A stretch of DNA of 64,000 bases from Enterococcus hulanensis (GTDB lineage: Bacteria; Bacillota; Bacilli; Lactobacillales; Enterococcaceae), in NCBI RefSeq assembly GCF_005405485.1, contig NZ_BJED01000021.1, forward strand, positions 1 through 64,000, given 5' to 3'. The notes beneath the pieces were generated by a model. The model saw only the letters and a program-made list of their open reading frames with translations. It had not been told where the DNA came from and did no database searches. Made by a program: the position numbers and the translations under genes. Numbering within the stretch: the first letter of the stretch is position 1; the number at the start of each line of letters is the position of its first letter. Shown piece by piece: positions 42,311 to 50,786 of this stretch.

Positions 42311-43204
42311 CTAAATTGCTTCTGCTATTTTCGCCATGTCATCCGCTAATGGTAATTCAAAATGCATCGTCTCGCTGCTAAATGGATGGGGAAAAGTTAA
42401 GGAGTAGCAATGTAAGGCTTGTCGCTCAATACCTAAATCCATCGCGCCTTCATAAAGGTCGTCACCTAGCAATGGGCAGCCGATTGCTGAAAAATGGACT
42501 CGAATTTGATGGGTCCGGCCTGTATGCAGCTGAATATCGACTAAAGCACATACTTGATTTCGTTTTTTTAACCAGTATTCTGTTTCGGCTTTTTGCCCCG
42601 TTTCAGTGACCTGACGTTTCAATAATGAAGATAAATCACGCCCGATCGGCAGCAATATGTTTCCGTGCGATTGCAGAGTATCAACTTCACCTGAAACCAA
42701 TGCCTGGTATTTTTTGACAAATTGCTTTTGCTGCAGTCCTTGATCCAGCTTCGCATGGGCAAAGCCGTGTTTTGCAAACAGCATCAACCCTGACGTATCT
42801 CGATCCAAACGTGTAACGACATGAACAACTTGATTGGCATAATTTTGGGCTACATAATAGGCCTTGACGCGGTTCGCCATCGTTCCGCGCGGATGATATT
42901 GCGCTGGAATCGAAGCGATCCCCGCCGGCTTATTGACGACCAATAAATGTTCATCCTCAAAAACGATGTCAATCGGAATTTCATCAGCCAATAAGGTTTC
43001 ATGCGGTTCCTCGTCTGGAATCACAACAGTTACAATATCATGGGCTTTTAAAGAAAACAAGACGTTTTGTTCAGTCTCATTTACTAAAATTTTTCCACCG
43101 TGAAATTTAATTTTAGCTAGTAATTTTTTTGAGATTCCTTGGCGTTTTAAAAAAGTTCGTACAAGCGAGCTGGTTTGCTCTTGATAAGTCCATTTAAATT
43201 CCAC
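42311..43204 (-). CDS. RluA/RluD-family pseudouridine synthase
   Basis: A 297-residue enzyme. An N-terminal S4-like region (about 12-75; FLKRQGISKKLLAKIKFHGG) precedes the catalytic domain with HVVTRLDRDTSGLMLFAKH near 130 (catalytic Asp in RLDRDTSG) and LHTGRTHQIRVHF near 228. It converts uridine to pseudouridine in rRNA or tRNA; the target is not given by sequence. The start is GTG at 43202-43204, after GAGAGG and 4 nt past the nadK stop. It completes the relQ-nadK-rluD operon. Confidence 0.9.
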   Translation of the reverse strand: MEFKWTYQEQTSSLVRTFLKRQGISKKLLAKIKFHGGKILVNETEQNVLFSLKAHDIVTVVIPDEEPHETLLADEIPIDIVFEDEHLLVVNKPAGIASIPAQYHPRGTMANRVKAYYVAQNYANQVVHVVTRLDRDTSGLMLFAKHGFAHAKLDQGLQQKQFVKKYQALVSGEVDTLQSHGNILLPIGRDLSSLLKRQVTETGQKAETEYWLKKRNQVCALVDIQLHTGRTHQIRVHFSAIGCPLLGDDLYEGAMDLGIERQALHCYSLTFPHPFSSETMHFELPLADDMAKIAEAI

Positions 43205-43208
43205 AAGA

Positions 43209-44012
43209 TTAATCCTCTCGAATAAAGGCATCCTTAACCCGATGCCAAAAATGCATGTGTCGATAAGAAGCGAAATGAATTCGTTCCTCGGCGATTTTAT
43301 ATTTGATCGACGTAATACCTTTGCGATTGATATCAAGCTGATCGATCGTAATTAAATGTTGTTCACTGCTTTTCAGCCGCACATCGATCCATTCGTGGGA
43401 GCCGATAATACTTGGAGAGCCTAACGTCCGAAAAACACGATTATTCAATGAAGCAATTTCCGATAATTGCATCGCATTGATACTTGGATGAACCACCGCG
43501 CCGCCGACACTTTTATTATAAGCCGTTGAACCTGTAGGCGTGGAGATAGCTAAGCCGTCGCCACGAAACCGTTCAAATAATTCTTCTTTGATGTAGACAT
43601 CCGCCACCATCGTGCGGCTGCCTTTACGAATCGTAGACTCATTTAATGCCAAAAAGTGCTTTTGTTCCCCATCTGTCGTTGTCAAAACAACATCCAAAAG
43701 AGGATAACTGACACTCTTTCCCTGCTCAGCGCTTAAACTGTTTACCAATTCAGGAAGCTCATAGTCGCGCCAATCAGTGTAAAATCCCAGATGTCCCGTA
43801 TGGACTCCGAGAAAGCGAACTTCATCCAAACGATGATTATACCGATGAAATGCCGATAGCAGTGTGCCGTCGCCGCCGAGCGTGATCACTAATTCTGGAT
43901 CACGCTCCACGATTTCTAAATCATCCTTATCCGCCAATAAACCACGTAAGCGTTGCAATACTCGAATTGATTTTTCTTCTTGATTATGAATGATTCCGAT
44001 CCGTAGTCCCAC
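43209..44012 (-). CDS. nadK: NAD kinase
   Basis: A 267-residue ATP-dependent kinase making NADP from NAD. LVITLGGDGTLLSAFHRY near 36 (GGDGT nucleotide motif), NESTIRKGSRTMVADVYI near 124 and GDGLAISTPTGSTAYNKSVGG near 148 are family signatures. The start is GTG at 44010-44012 with GGAAGTGGG upstream; the longer frame runs into relQ. It overlaps the relQ 3' end by 29 nt, so coupling is likely. Confidence 0.95.
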   Translation of the reverse strand: MGLRIGIIHNQEEKSIRVLQRLRGLLADKDDLEIVERDPELVITLGGDGTLLSAFHRYNHRLDEVRFLGVHTGHLGFYTDWRDYELPELVNSLSAEQGKSVSYPLLDVVLTTTDGEQKHFLALNESTIRKGSRTMVADVYIKEELFERFRGDGLAISTPTGSTAYNKSVGGAVVHPSINAMQLSEIASLNNRVFRTLGSPSIIGSHEWIDVRLKSSEQHLITIDQLDINRKGITSIKYKIAEERIHFASYRHMHFWHRVKDAFIRED

Positions 44013-44649
44013 GTTGTCCCACTTCCTTTTTTTGTTCCTTGCGATTAAATACATGCTGCGCTTCTTGAATCTCACCACGAATGCTGGACATTTCCTCATC
44101 TAATTGATAAGCCGCTTCGGCAGCACGGAATAACCGCTTCTGGATATTTTCAGGTATTTGTCCTTCATATTTGTAATTCATTGAGTGTTCGATCGTTGCC
44201 CAAAAATTCATTGATAGGGTCCGAATTTGAATCTCTGCTAAAAGTTTCTTTTCGCCTTCTAACATTTGCACCGGATATTCGATGACTAAATGATAAGAAC
44301 GATACCCGCTGGCTTTTCGATTTGTTATGTAATCTCGTTCTTGAATGATCTTCATATCATTTCTGCGCCGCAAAATTTCCACGACCAAAGGAATGTCTTC
44401 AACAAATTGACACATGATGCGCATTCCTGCCATGTCGGACATTTCATCTTCTAAACGGTCTAGCGGAATCCCTCGCAGCTCTGCTTTATTAAGGATGCTT
44501 TCTACTGGTTTAACTCGACCGGTTACAAACTCGATCGGCACGTGATCCCCGCTCGTACGGTACTGCTTACGCAATCCCCGTAATTTTATCTTTAACTCTG
44601 CTACTGCTAATTCATAAGGAGCAAGAAATGAATCCCAGTCTCTCTCCAT
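43984..44649 (-). CDS. relQ: small alarmone synthetase RelQ
   Basis: A 221-residue RelA/SpoT-type (p)ppGpp synthetase without a hydrolase domain. IEFVTGRVKPVESILNKAE near 39, DMAGMRIMCQFVEDI near 72 (catalytic), RKASGYRSYHLVIEY near 110 and AEIQIRTLSMNFWATIEHSM near 138. In enterococci RelQ supplies basal alarmone and affects antibiotic tolerance. It heads the relQ-nadK-rluD operon and is divergent from the CYTH-spxH pair. Confidence 0.95.
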   Translation of the reverse strand: MERDWDSFLAPYELAVAELKIKLRGLRKQYRTSGDHVPIEFVTGRVKPVESILNKAELRGIPLDRLEDEMSDMAGMRIMCQFVEDIPLVVEILRRRNDMKIIQERDYITNRKASGYRSYHLVIEYPVQMLEGEKKLLAEIQIRTLSMNFWATIEHSMNYKYEGQIPENIQKRLFRAAEAAYQLDEEMSSIRGEIQEAQHVFNRKEQKKEVGQRGTTDRNHS

Positions 44650-44854
44650 CGCATATCCCTCGCTTCATTTTTCCATTCTTTCTTATCTTATCACAAACCC
44701 TCCACAGAAAGAATTATCATATTTTTGATGCTTAACAAATATTACAAAATACTAACATTTTTATGGAATTAGCTCTAATTGTTTGACTATCTAGGTTATT
44801 CTATGTGAGGATGTCTTATATTAGGAAATTTCTAGAATCAGAGGTAGAATAAGA

Positions 44855-45463
44855 TTGAGCGAAGAAATTGAAATCGAATTCAAGAGCATGCTGATACAAA
44901 ATGAGTATGAAGAATTGTTACGTTACTACAATATTACGGATGACCAATTTGTAATACAAACAAATCTTTACTTCGACACAGCGGATTTTCAATTAAAGAA
45001 ACATGGCATGGGCCTTAGAATACGCCGTTTTGACACTAAAGCGGAAGCGACTCTAAAAATTCCGCAATCAGTTGGTCTATTAGAGGTCACCGATGCGCTC
45101 ACGATTACTGAAGTAGAACAGGCTCTAGATAAAAAACAGTTCGCTTCAGGAGCTGCTGAAATTTTAGCCCGCTTGAAACAATTAAATATTTCATTATTAG
45201 ACTTGTCCCTAATTGGGAAACTAATCACAAGACGTGCAGAATTTACAATTCCAGAAGGAAAACTTGCATTAGATGAAAGTTGGTATGGACAGCAGCATGA
45301 CTTTGAATTGGAACTAGAGGTCAGTGATTCTAGTTATGGAGAAGAAGATTTTAACCAACTGTTAAAGAAATTCGATTTACCTTACCGAAAAACACAAAAT
45401 AAAATTGCCCGCGCTGTAACTGAACAGCAAGAGCGAAATAAAGAAATGGAGGGGCTCCAATGA
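44855..45463 (+). CDS. CYTH-domain protein (triphosphate tunnel metalloenzyme)
   Basis: A 202-residue YjbK-like protein. The tunnel signature EIEIEFK begins at residue 4. Alternating basic/acidic strands follow: LRIRRFDTKAEATLKIP near 55, RRAEFTIPEGKLALDES near 125 and FELELEV near 148. Relatives hydrolyse inorganic triphosphate or ThTP; this substrate is unknown. The start is TTG at 44855-44857 after GAGG with a 10-nt gap. It overlaps spxH by 4 nt. Confidence 0.87.
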   Translation: MSEEIEIEFKSMLIQNEYEELLRYYNITDDQFVIQTNLYFDTADFQLKKHGMGLRIRRFDTKAEATLKIPQSVGLLEVTDALTITEVEQALDKKQFASGAAEILARLKQLNISLLDLSLIGKLITRRAEFTIPEGKLALDESWYGQQHDFELELEVSDSSYGEEDFNQLLKKFDLPYRKTQNKIARAVTEQQERNKEMEGLQ

Positions 45464-46107
45464 TCGAGATTTATTTGTTTGTTAACCCGATTGGGCAAAA
45501 ATGTTTATCGATCGAGCGACGGATCATTGATTTGATCAAAGAGTATGACATGAAAATTCAATTACGTTTGGTTCCCATCATGAATCTAAAAACCGTCTCG
45601 GAATTCATGCAGAGAATCGGCGCCTCCGAAAAAGACATTGAATTACGAACAGAATTATCTCAGGAGATTCATTCAGCAGCGTTAGACGTTAAGGCAGCTC
45701 ATCTCCAAGGTAAAAAACGCGGGCGTGATTTTTTAGTCGAACTACAAGAAACGGTCGGCGAACAGAAGCAGCCTTATTCAAAGAAACTGGCGATCCAGCT
45801 CTTTACCAAAGTTGGCGGTGATTTAGAAATGTTCCTGGAAGACCGTCAATCGGCATTTGTCCAAGAAGCCTTTCTAACCGATCAGCAGATCGCCCATGAA
45901 ATGGAGATTACTTCACACCCTTCCGCTGTGATTTATAATTATGGCAGTGATTGTGACGCTGGCATTCGGATTGAAGGCTGTGAAACGATCCATCACATTT
46001 TAGATACATATAATACTAAAGAATCCTTGATAGCATTCTTAGAATCGCAAAGTAAAAATACTCCGATCAGACAATCAGATATGGATAATCACTTGTCGCT
46101 AATCTAA
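45460..46107 (+). CDS. spxH: ClpXP adaptor SpxH (YjbH-like, thioredoxin fold)
   Basis: A 215-residue DsbA-like thioredoxin-fold protein, the adaptor that presents Spx to ClpXP. IYLFVNPIGQKCLSIERRI at 4-22 keeps one Cys at the active-site position, but the first Cys of a CxxC is absent (GQKC). A long helical insert (about 50-140) and FLEDRQSAFVQEAFLTDQQI near 128 follow. The genomic context, CYTH and relQ nearby and spx 8 kb away, matches Bacillus yjbH. AGGGG precedes ATG. Confidence 0.85.
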   Translation: MIEIYLFVNPIGQKCLSIERRIIDLIKEYDMKIQLRLVPIMNLKTVSEFMQRIGASEKDIELRTELSQEIHSAALDVKAAHLQGKKRGRDFLVELQETVGEQKQPYSKKLAIQLFTKVGGDLEMFLEDRQSAFVQEAFLTDQQIAHEMEITSHPSAVIYNYGSDCDAGIRIEGCETIHHILDTYNTKESLIAFLESQSKNTPIRQSDMDNHLSLI

Positions 46108-46143
46108 TAAAGCGTCATTGCCGTGAGGCAATGACGCTTTATT
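46106..46143. terminator. bidirectional terminator between spxH and the sortase genes
   Basis: A 17-bp perfect stem AATAAAGCGTCATTGCC with its complement and a GTGA loop. Confidence 0.92.
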
Positions 46144-47317
46144 TTTTGATTTGAACAGCATTATCCTTCGTAAAGATGTAAGCTTTCTGTTGTTTGGTTA
46201 AATAGAGATTTATTTTATCTTGACGCAATTTCTTAATGCCGACTTTAAAGCCAAGTTCTTCACTATCTTTGATACAGTAAACACCGCCGGGAATATTCTC
46301 GAAACGTGCTCGACCTTCTTCATCCGTCACTGCCATTAATGGAATGCCTTTTCGTTGAACTGGCTGTTTGCCATTTTTAGTGTACATGGCTATTTCTCTT
46401 CCTGCTATAGCATTTCCCGCTTGGTCGGTTCTCAGAATATTTAGATTGAACAGACGCTTTCTCAAAAGATACGTGTGAATCGCACGATAAATTCCAAATA
46501 GTAAAAGCAATACAGCTAGAACAACCCCGACTAGAATTAATATCTCTTTTAATTTACGCGAATCGTCCGCCTTTTTTATTGCCTTTGCCATATCTTCTGT
46601 GTATGGCACTCGGTGTCCGGTCACTAATAAGCGATGGCTATTGATCATGTATGGAGTACAAGTCAATAAAGTAACAATGTCACGGCCAGGCTCAATATTG
46701 ATTACTGAGGTATCTCGAGGTTCGACCACATCAATCTTTTCCACTTCGTAAGCCAATTTTTTCTCAAACAACGTTATCACAAAGATCTCACCTTTTTTTA
46801 CATCCTCTAAATCAGTAAAAAGCTTTTTCTCAGGCAGGCCGCTATGGGCAGAAATAACTGAGTGAGTATTGATTCCTCCGGTTGGAAAAGATGTGCCTTG
46901 TAAAACCGTCGCCCCTTCTTGTAAAAGCTTTTCATTGGTTGTATCAAATAGCGGCAGTGTAACTTCGATCGTCGGAATACTGATAGCTCCGATCAAATGT
47001 TTGCGGATATAGTCATCACTGACGATCTTACGCTCATTGTCATTCGTGAACTTAGGCGCCTTTGGTACCAGACCATTTTTTTTCAATTCTTCATTGCGCT
47101 TTTTCATTCGTTCCTTTGCTTTGCGAACTTGTTCTTTATTTTGTCGTTTATTTTGCTCTTGAACTTCCTCCATTCTTTTTTGATCAACAAAGTCATTGAC
47201 CGCATTGATATAAAAAGGATACATCATGACAAGTACCCCGGCCAAAAAGACTAAGATCATAAAAATCTTGCTGATCATTTGTCGTTTGGCACTTCTTGGT
47301 TTAGGCGACCTCTTCAC
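46139..47317 (-). CDS. class C-like sortase with C-terminal Cna-B/SpaA-like domain (second of pair)
   Basis: A 392-residue membrane sortase. TM1 is about 14-35; the catalytic domain is about 95-230 with His in HSVISAHSGLPEKK, Cys in VTLLTCTPYMINSH and Arg in HRLLVTGHRV. TM2 is about 250-270. After it come about 110 residues that look like a SpaA/Cna-B domain: LNILRTDQAGNAIAGREI and VTDEEGRARFENIPGGVYCI. The usual topology would leave this domain in the cytoplasm. The DPF/DPW lid motif typical of pilin-polymerising sortases is not seen here. The start is GTG at 47315-47317, 1 nt after its twin. No pilin or LPXTG gene is in the window. Confidence 0.85.
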   Translation of the reverse strand: MKRSPKPRSAKRQMISKIFMILVFLAGVLVMMYPFYINAVNDFVDQKRMEEVQEQNKRQNKEQVRKAKERMKKRNEELKKNGLVPKAPKFTNDNERKIVSDDYIRKHLIGAISIPTIEVTLPLFDTTNEKLLQEGATVLQGTSFPTGGINTHSVISAHSGLPEKKLFTDLEDVKKGEIFVITLFEKKLAYEVEKIDVVEPRDTSVINIEPGRDIVTLLTCTPYMINSHRLLVTGHRVPYTEDMAKAIKKADDSRKLKEILILVGVVLAVLLLLFGIYRAIHTYLLRKRLFNLNILRTDQAGNAIAGREIAMYTKNGKQPVQRKGIPLMAVTDEEGRARFENIPGGVYCIKDSEELGFKVGIKKLRQDKINLYLTKQQKAYIFTKDNAVQIKK

Positions 47318-47318
47318 A

Positions 47319-48497
47319 CTAGTTCACCTTACTTTCAATAATAAAATGCTTGATCTTTTGTTTGATATTCTTGTAGCCGCGGCGTTTAAGAATCTTGAAT
47401 TTTCGATCTTTCAGCCGCCATACTTTGCCTTTTACACTCAATCCGTTTTCAGTTTCTACACGATAAACACCGCCGGGGATTTGTTTGAACTCAATTTTCC
47501 CATAAGCATCACTAACTGTATGAACTAGTTTGCCGTCGATCCGTACAACATCTCTCTTTTGAGTAAGTAGCGCACGTACTCCCGGCAACGGCTCACCGTT
47601 CACATATAGATAGAAGACAAAATTGTAATCGCGCTTCTTCGATTGATAAAGAATGATCTTGCGCCACACGAAGTAACCAAAAATCAGTGCGAAGAATAGA
47701 CAGCCGTCAACTAGATAGTACACACGTCGACGATGGTATTTTTCGGTTTCTTTGATTTTCTTCGCTGCTTCTACAGGATAAGCGACTCGGTGACCCGTGA
47801 CTAACAGACGATGACTGTTTACCCCATACGGTGTACATGTCAACAGTGTTACTAAGTCACGATCCAATTCAATTTTAAGCGCGTCAAACTTATCAGGTTC
47901 AACCTTTTTTATGCGATCAACCTGATAAGCTAATTTTTTTCCTTCTATATGTAAGTAAAACTTATCCCTCTTTTTAAGCAGCTCTAAATCTGTAAACAGC
48001 TTTTTTTCTGGTAGCCCGGTATGACCAGTAATGACTGAATGTGTGCCCTTTCCTCCTACCGGAAAAGAGGTTCCCTGCAAAACTGTCGCTCCCTTGTCCA
48101 ATAAAAAGTCATTGGTCTCATCGTAAACCGGCAAGCTGACCTTTATTTTGGGAATAAAGACAGCGCCGATCATATGCTTTTCATAATATTCCTTTTTAGG
48201 ACTTTTCGTCCCTCGCAAAGAAGATTCGAAAGGATCATCAAAGCTTCCTGCACCCGGAATAATTGTTTTTAATTTTTTATTTTCTTTTTCAAGCTTTTCG
48301 AGTCGTTTTTTCTTATCCGCCTCAGAACGGGCCTCCATTTTTTCTTGGACTTCCTCGAGGCGTTGCTGATCGACATAATTATTGATTGAATCAACTACGA
48401 ATGGATACATAAAAATCAAAAAACCGGTAATAAACATAACAGCAATTGATAATTTTAAGAACAAATCAATTTTGTCCCTTTTATTTGGTTTAGTCAT
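47319..48497 (-). CDS. class C-like sortase with C-terminal Cna-B/SpaA-like domain (first of pair)
   Basis: A 392-residue twin of the downstream sortase. TM1 about 13-35, a coiled basic stretch (LEEVQEKMEARSEADKKKR), a lid with GSFDDPF near 78-84 that includes the Asp-Pro-Phe of class C sortases, catalytic His in HSVITGHTGLPEKK, Cys in VTLLTCTPYGVNSH and Arg in HRLLVTGHRV, TM2 about 258-278, then a C-terminal Cna-B-like domain (YLYVNGEPLPGVRALLTQ, SDAYGKIEFKQIPGGVYRVE). Both genes are probably one transcript. They interrupt the pepF-spxH neighbourhood. AGAGGGGGTGG precedes ATG. Confidence 0.87.
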   Translation of the reverse strand: MTKPNKRDKIDLFLKLSIAVMFITGFLIFMYPFVVDSINNYVDQQRLEEVQEKMEARSEADKKKRLEKLEKENKKLKTIIPGAGSFDDPFESSLRGTKSPKKEYYEKHMIGAVFIPKIKVSLPVYDETNDFLLDKGATVLQGTSFPVGGKGTHSVITGHTGLPEKKLFTDLELLKKRDKFYLHIEGKKLAYQVDRIKKVEPDKFDALKIELDRDLVTLLTCTPYGVNSHRLLVTGHRVAYPVEAAKKIKETEKYHRRRVYYLVDGCLFFALIFGYFVWRKIILYQSKKRDYNFVFYLYVNGEPLPGVRALLTQKRDVVRIDGKLVHTVSDAYGKIEFKQIPGGVYRVETENGLSVKGKVWRLKDRKFKILKRRGYKNIKQKIKHFIIESKVN

Positions 48498-48780
48498 TAT
48501 GATCCACCCCCTCTACTTATGCTAATTCTCGCACAATAATTAATAAAAGAGAAATTCCAATTGTATAATTTCTTTCAAATATTTGAATTAAAAAATCAGG
48601 TAAATGTAGAGTTTTCTGCATAACACCAAGGCTAAACCTAATTATTAAATTTCATGTTTAGTGCCTCGCTTGTTTCATAAAGAAGTTAAAAAGAATCCAA
48701 TCTTTAATAAAAATAAATATTTTCTTCATTGTTTATAAGCTCTGAGCTCTTATGATTTTTGCTCCCGTTATTGAGCAAAA
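48498..48780. other. intergenic region between the sortases and pepF
   Basis: No gene is seen. On the minus strand a possible sortase promoter reads TTGGAA-16-TATTGT about 40-70 bp before the first sortase; the rest is AT-rich without recognisable signals. Confidence 0.45.
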
Positions 48781-48810
48781 AAAAGACAGCAGCCTTAGCT
48801 CCTGTCTTTT
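48781..48810 (-). terminator. terminator of pepF
   Basis: AAAAGACAG/CTGTCTTTT with a 12-nt loop and TTTTTTTT on the minus strand. Confidence 0.8.
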
Positions 48811-48816
48811 CATCAA

Positions 48817-50634
48817 TTAAGCTTTTAAATCTTCGACCAATTGTTCCAACTCATCTAAACGTAAAGCGAAAATCTCCATCGCGTCTTCAATATACGTCGG
48901 TTGCGTCATATCAACTCCGGCCTTCTTCATGACTTCGATCGGATAATCACTGCTGCCGGATTTCAAGTAAGCTAGATATTTTTCTAATGCATCTGGTTCT
49001 CCCTCAACGATCCGTTTTGCTAAAGCGCTCGCTGCTGAGAAGCCGGTCGCGTATTGATAAACATAGTAATTATAGTAGAAATGCGGAATTCTTGACCATT
49101 CATCTTTGATTTCTTCATCGTTAATCACGATTGGTCCGTAATATTTCGCATTCAGCTCGCCATAAAACTTGCTTAAGTGTTCGCTCGTCAATGGATTTCC
49201 TGCGGCATCTTCTGTATGGATAAAATGTTCAAACTCAGCAAATTGTGTTTGACGGAAAATCGTCCCCTTGAAGCCATCAAGAAAATGATTGATGATATAT
49301 GCGCGAATCTTAGGATCTTTTTCAGTTTCTAGTAAGTAGCTGGTTAAAAGATTTTCGTTCGTCGTCGAAGCAATCTCAGCTAAAAAGATCGAATAATCAC
49401 CGTAAACATAGGGCTGCGTATGACGAGTAAAGTAGCTGTGAACACTGTGGCCCATTTCATGAACCAACGTATAAAGTTCATCTAGGCGATCGTGCCAGTT
49501 CAGTAAAATATATGGCTGCGTGTCATAAGCACCAGAAGAATAAGCGCCACTGCGCTTGCCCTGATTCTCTACTACATCAATCCAGCGTTCGGCAAAAGCT
49601 TTTTTCACAACATCTAAATATTCTTCGCCTAATGGCTTCAATGCTTCCAACGCTTTAGCTTGTGCTTCTTCGTAAGTGAATTTAACTGGAGCTTCCGCCA
49701 ATAGCGGTGTATAAAGATCATACATATGCAATTCATTTAGGCCCAATAATTCTTTACGTAATTCCACGTAACGATGCAGCAGTGGTAAATATTGGTTGAC
49801 TACTAAAGTCAATGTTTCATAAACATCTTCTGGAATATGGTTTCCGCTCAAGGCAGCTGCCCGTGCGGATGCATAACCGCGAATTTTGGCCTTATAGTTA
49901 TGACTCTTGATATGAGTACTTAATGTGGAAGCAAATGTATTTCGGAACTGATGATAGACAGAGTACAAAGCCTTGAAAGCTTGTTCTCGGACATTTCGAT
50001 CCGTACTTTCCAATAATTGTCCGTAGACGCCATGGGTTAATTGAACATCTTCTCCGGCTTCATTTTTTACTACTGGGAATTTCAAATCCGCGTTGTTCAT
50101 GACTGAAAAGGTATCAGCAGAGCTTCCGAAAATTTCACTAGCTCCAGCCAATAACGCTTCTTGTTCAGCCGGTAAAACGTGCGCTCTTTCAGAAATGATC
50201 TGTTCAACGAAATGACGATACAATTCTAGTTTCGGCTCTGTCTCGAAAAACGCCCAAATCTCATCATCTGAAAGCTGCAGCATTTCTGGTTCGAACCAGC
50301 TAACAGCCTCGCTGACCTGTGCGATCAAGCTGGATGCACGTGCATATAGTGCTTGATTCGTTGTATTTGCGGTATCTTCATCATTTTTCAAATGGGCATA
50401 GACGTAAATGACTTCCGCTTTGCGATAAATATCTAAGACATATTCGATCGCTGTTAAAAATTCTGCTGCGCCTCGGCCTAAACTTCCTTTGATTTTATCC
50501 ACTTCAGTTAATTCAGCAGATAAAGCTTGAAATTTTTCTTCAAAGGCAGCGTCATCAGTAAAAATTTTAGTTAAGTCCCAAGTCAGTTCAGTGGGTACTT
50601 CCTGCCGTTTTGGCAATTGCTTTGGTTCACTCAT
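48817..50634 (-). CDS. pepF: oligoendopeptidase F
   Basis: A 605-residue M3B metallopeptidase that trims oligopeptides of about 7-17 residues in the cytoplasm. The zinc site LVHEMGHSVHSYF near 383 (HExxH) and the downstream Glu in FLAEIASTTNE near 411 are seen. N-terminal TELTWDLTKIF is typical. The start is the ATG at 50634 (MSEPKQ), 5 nt after TTAGGAGTG; the frame is open 18 codons further up without a ribosome site. It sits between coiA and the sortases; in Bacillus its homologue precedes yjbH. Confidence 0.94.
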   Translation of the reverse strand: MSEPKQLPKRQEVPTELTWDLTKIFTDDAAFEEKFQALSAELTEVDKIKGSLGRGAAEFLTAIEYVLDIYRKAEVIYVYAHLKNDEDTANTTNQALYARASSLIAQVSEAVSWFEPEMLQLSDDEIWAFFETEPKLELYRHFVEQIISERAHVLPAEQEALLAGASEIFGSSADTFSVMNNADLKFPVVKNEAGEDVQLTHGVYGQLLESTDRNVREQAFKALYSVYHQFRNTFASTLSTHIKSHNYKAKIRGYASARAAALSGNHIPEDVYETLTLVVNQYLPLLHRYVELRKELLGLNELHMYDLYTPLLAEAPVKFTYEEAQAKALEALKPLGEEYLDVVKKAFAERWIDVVENQGKRSGAYSSGAYDTQPYILLNWHDRLDELYTLVHEMGHSVHSYFTRHTQPYVYGDYSIFLAEIASTTNENLLTSYLLETEKDPKIRAYIINHFLDGFKGTIFRQTQFAEFEHFIHTEDAAGNPLTSEHLSKFYGELNAKYYGPIVINDEEIKDEWSRIPHFYYNYYVYQYATGFSAASALAKRIVEGEPDALEKYLAYLKSGSSDYPIEVMKKAGVDMTQPTYIEDAMEIFALRLDELEQLVEDLKA

Positions 50635-50786
50635 AAAAACACTCCTAACTTGTTTTGAGGTATTTCTCTTTCCAAACAAATGAACCACATCTAGTTCATT
50701 TAAAAAATAGAAAGAAAAAATGACTGCTCATCTATTAATCATCCTCAATCTTACCATAAATTAGCAAAAAGTATTTTCAAAAGCTG

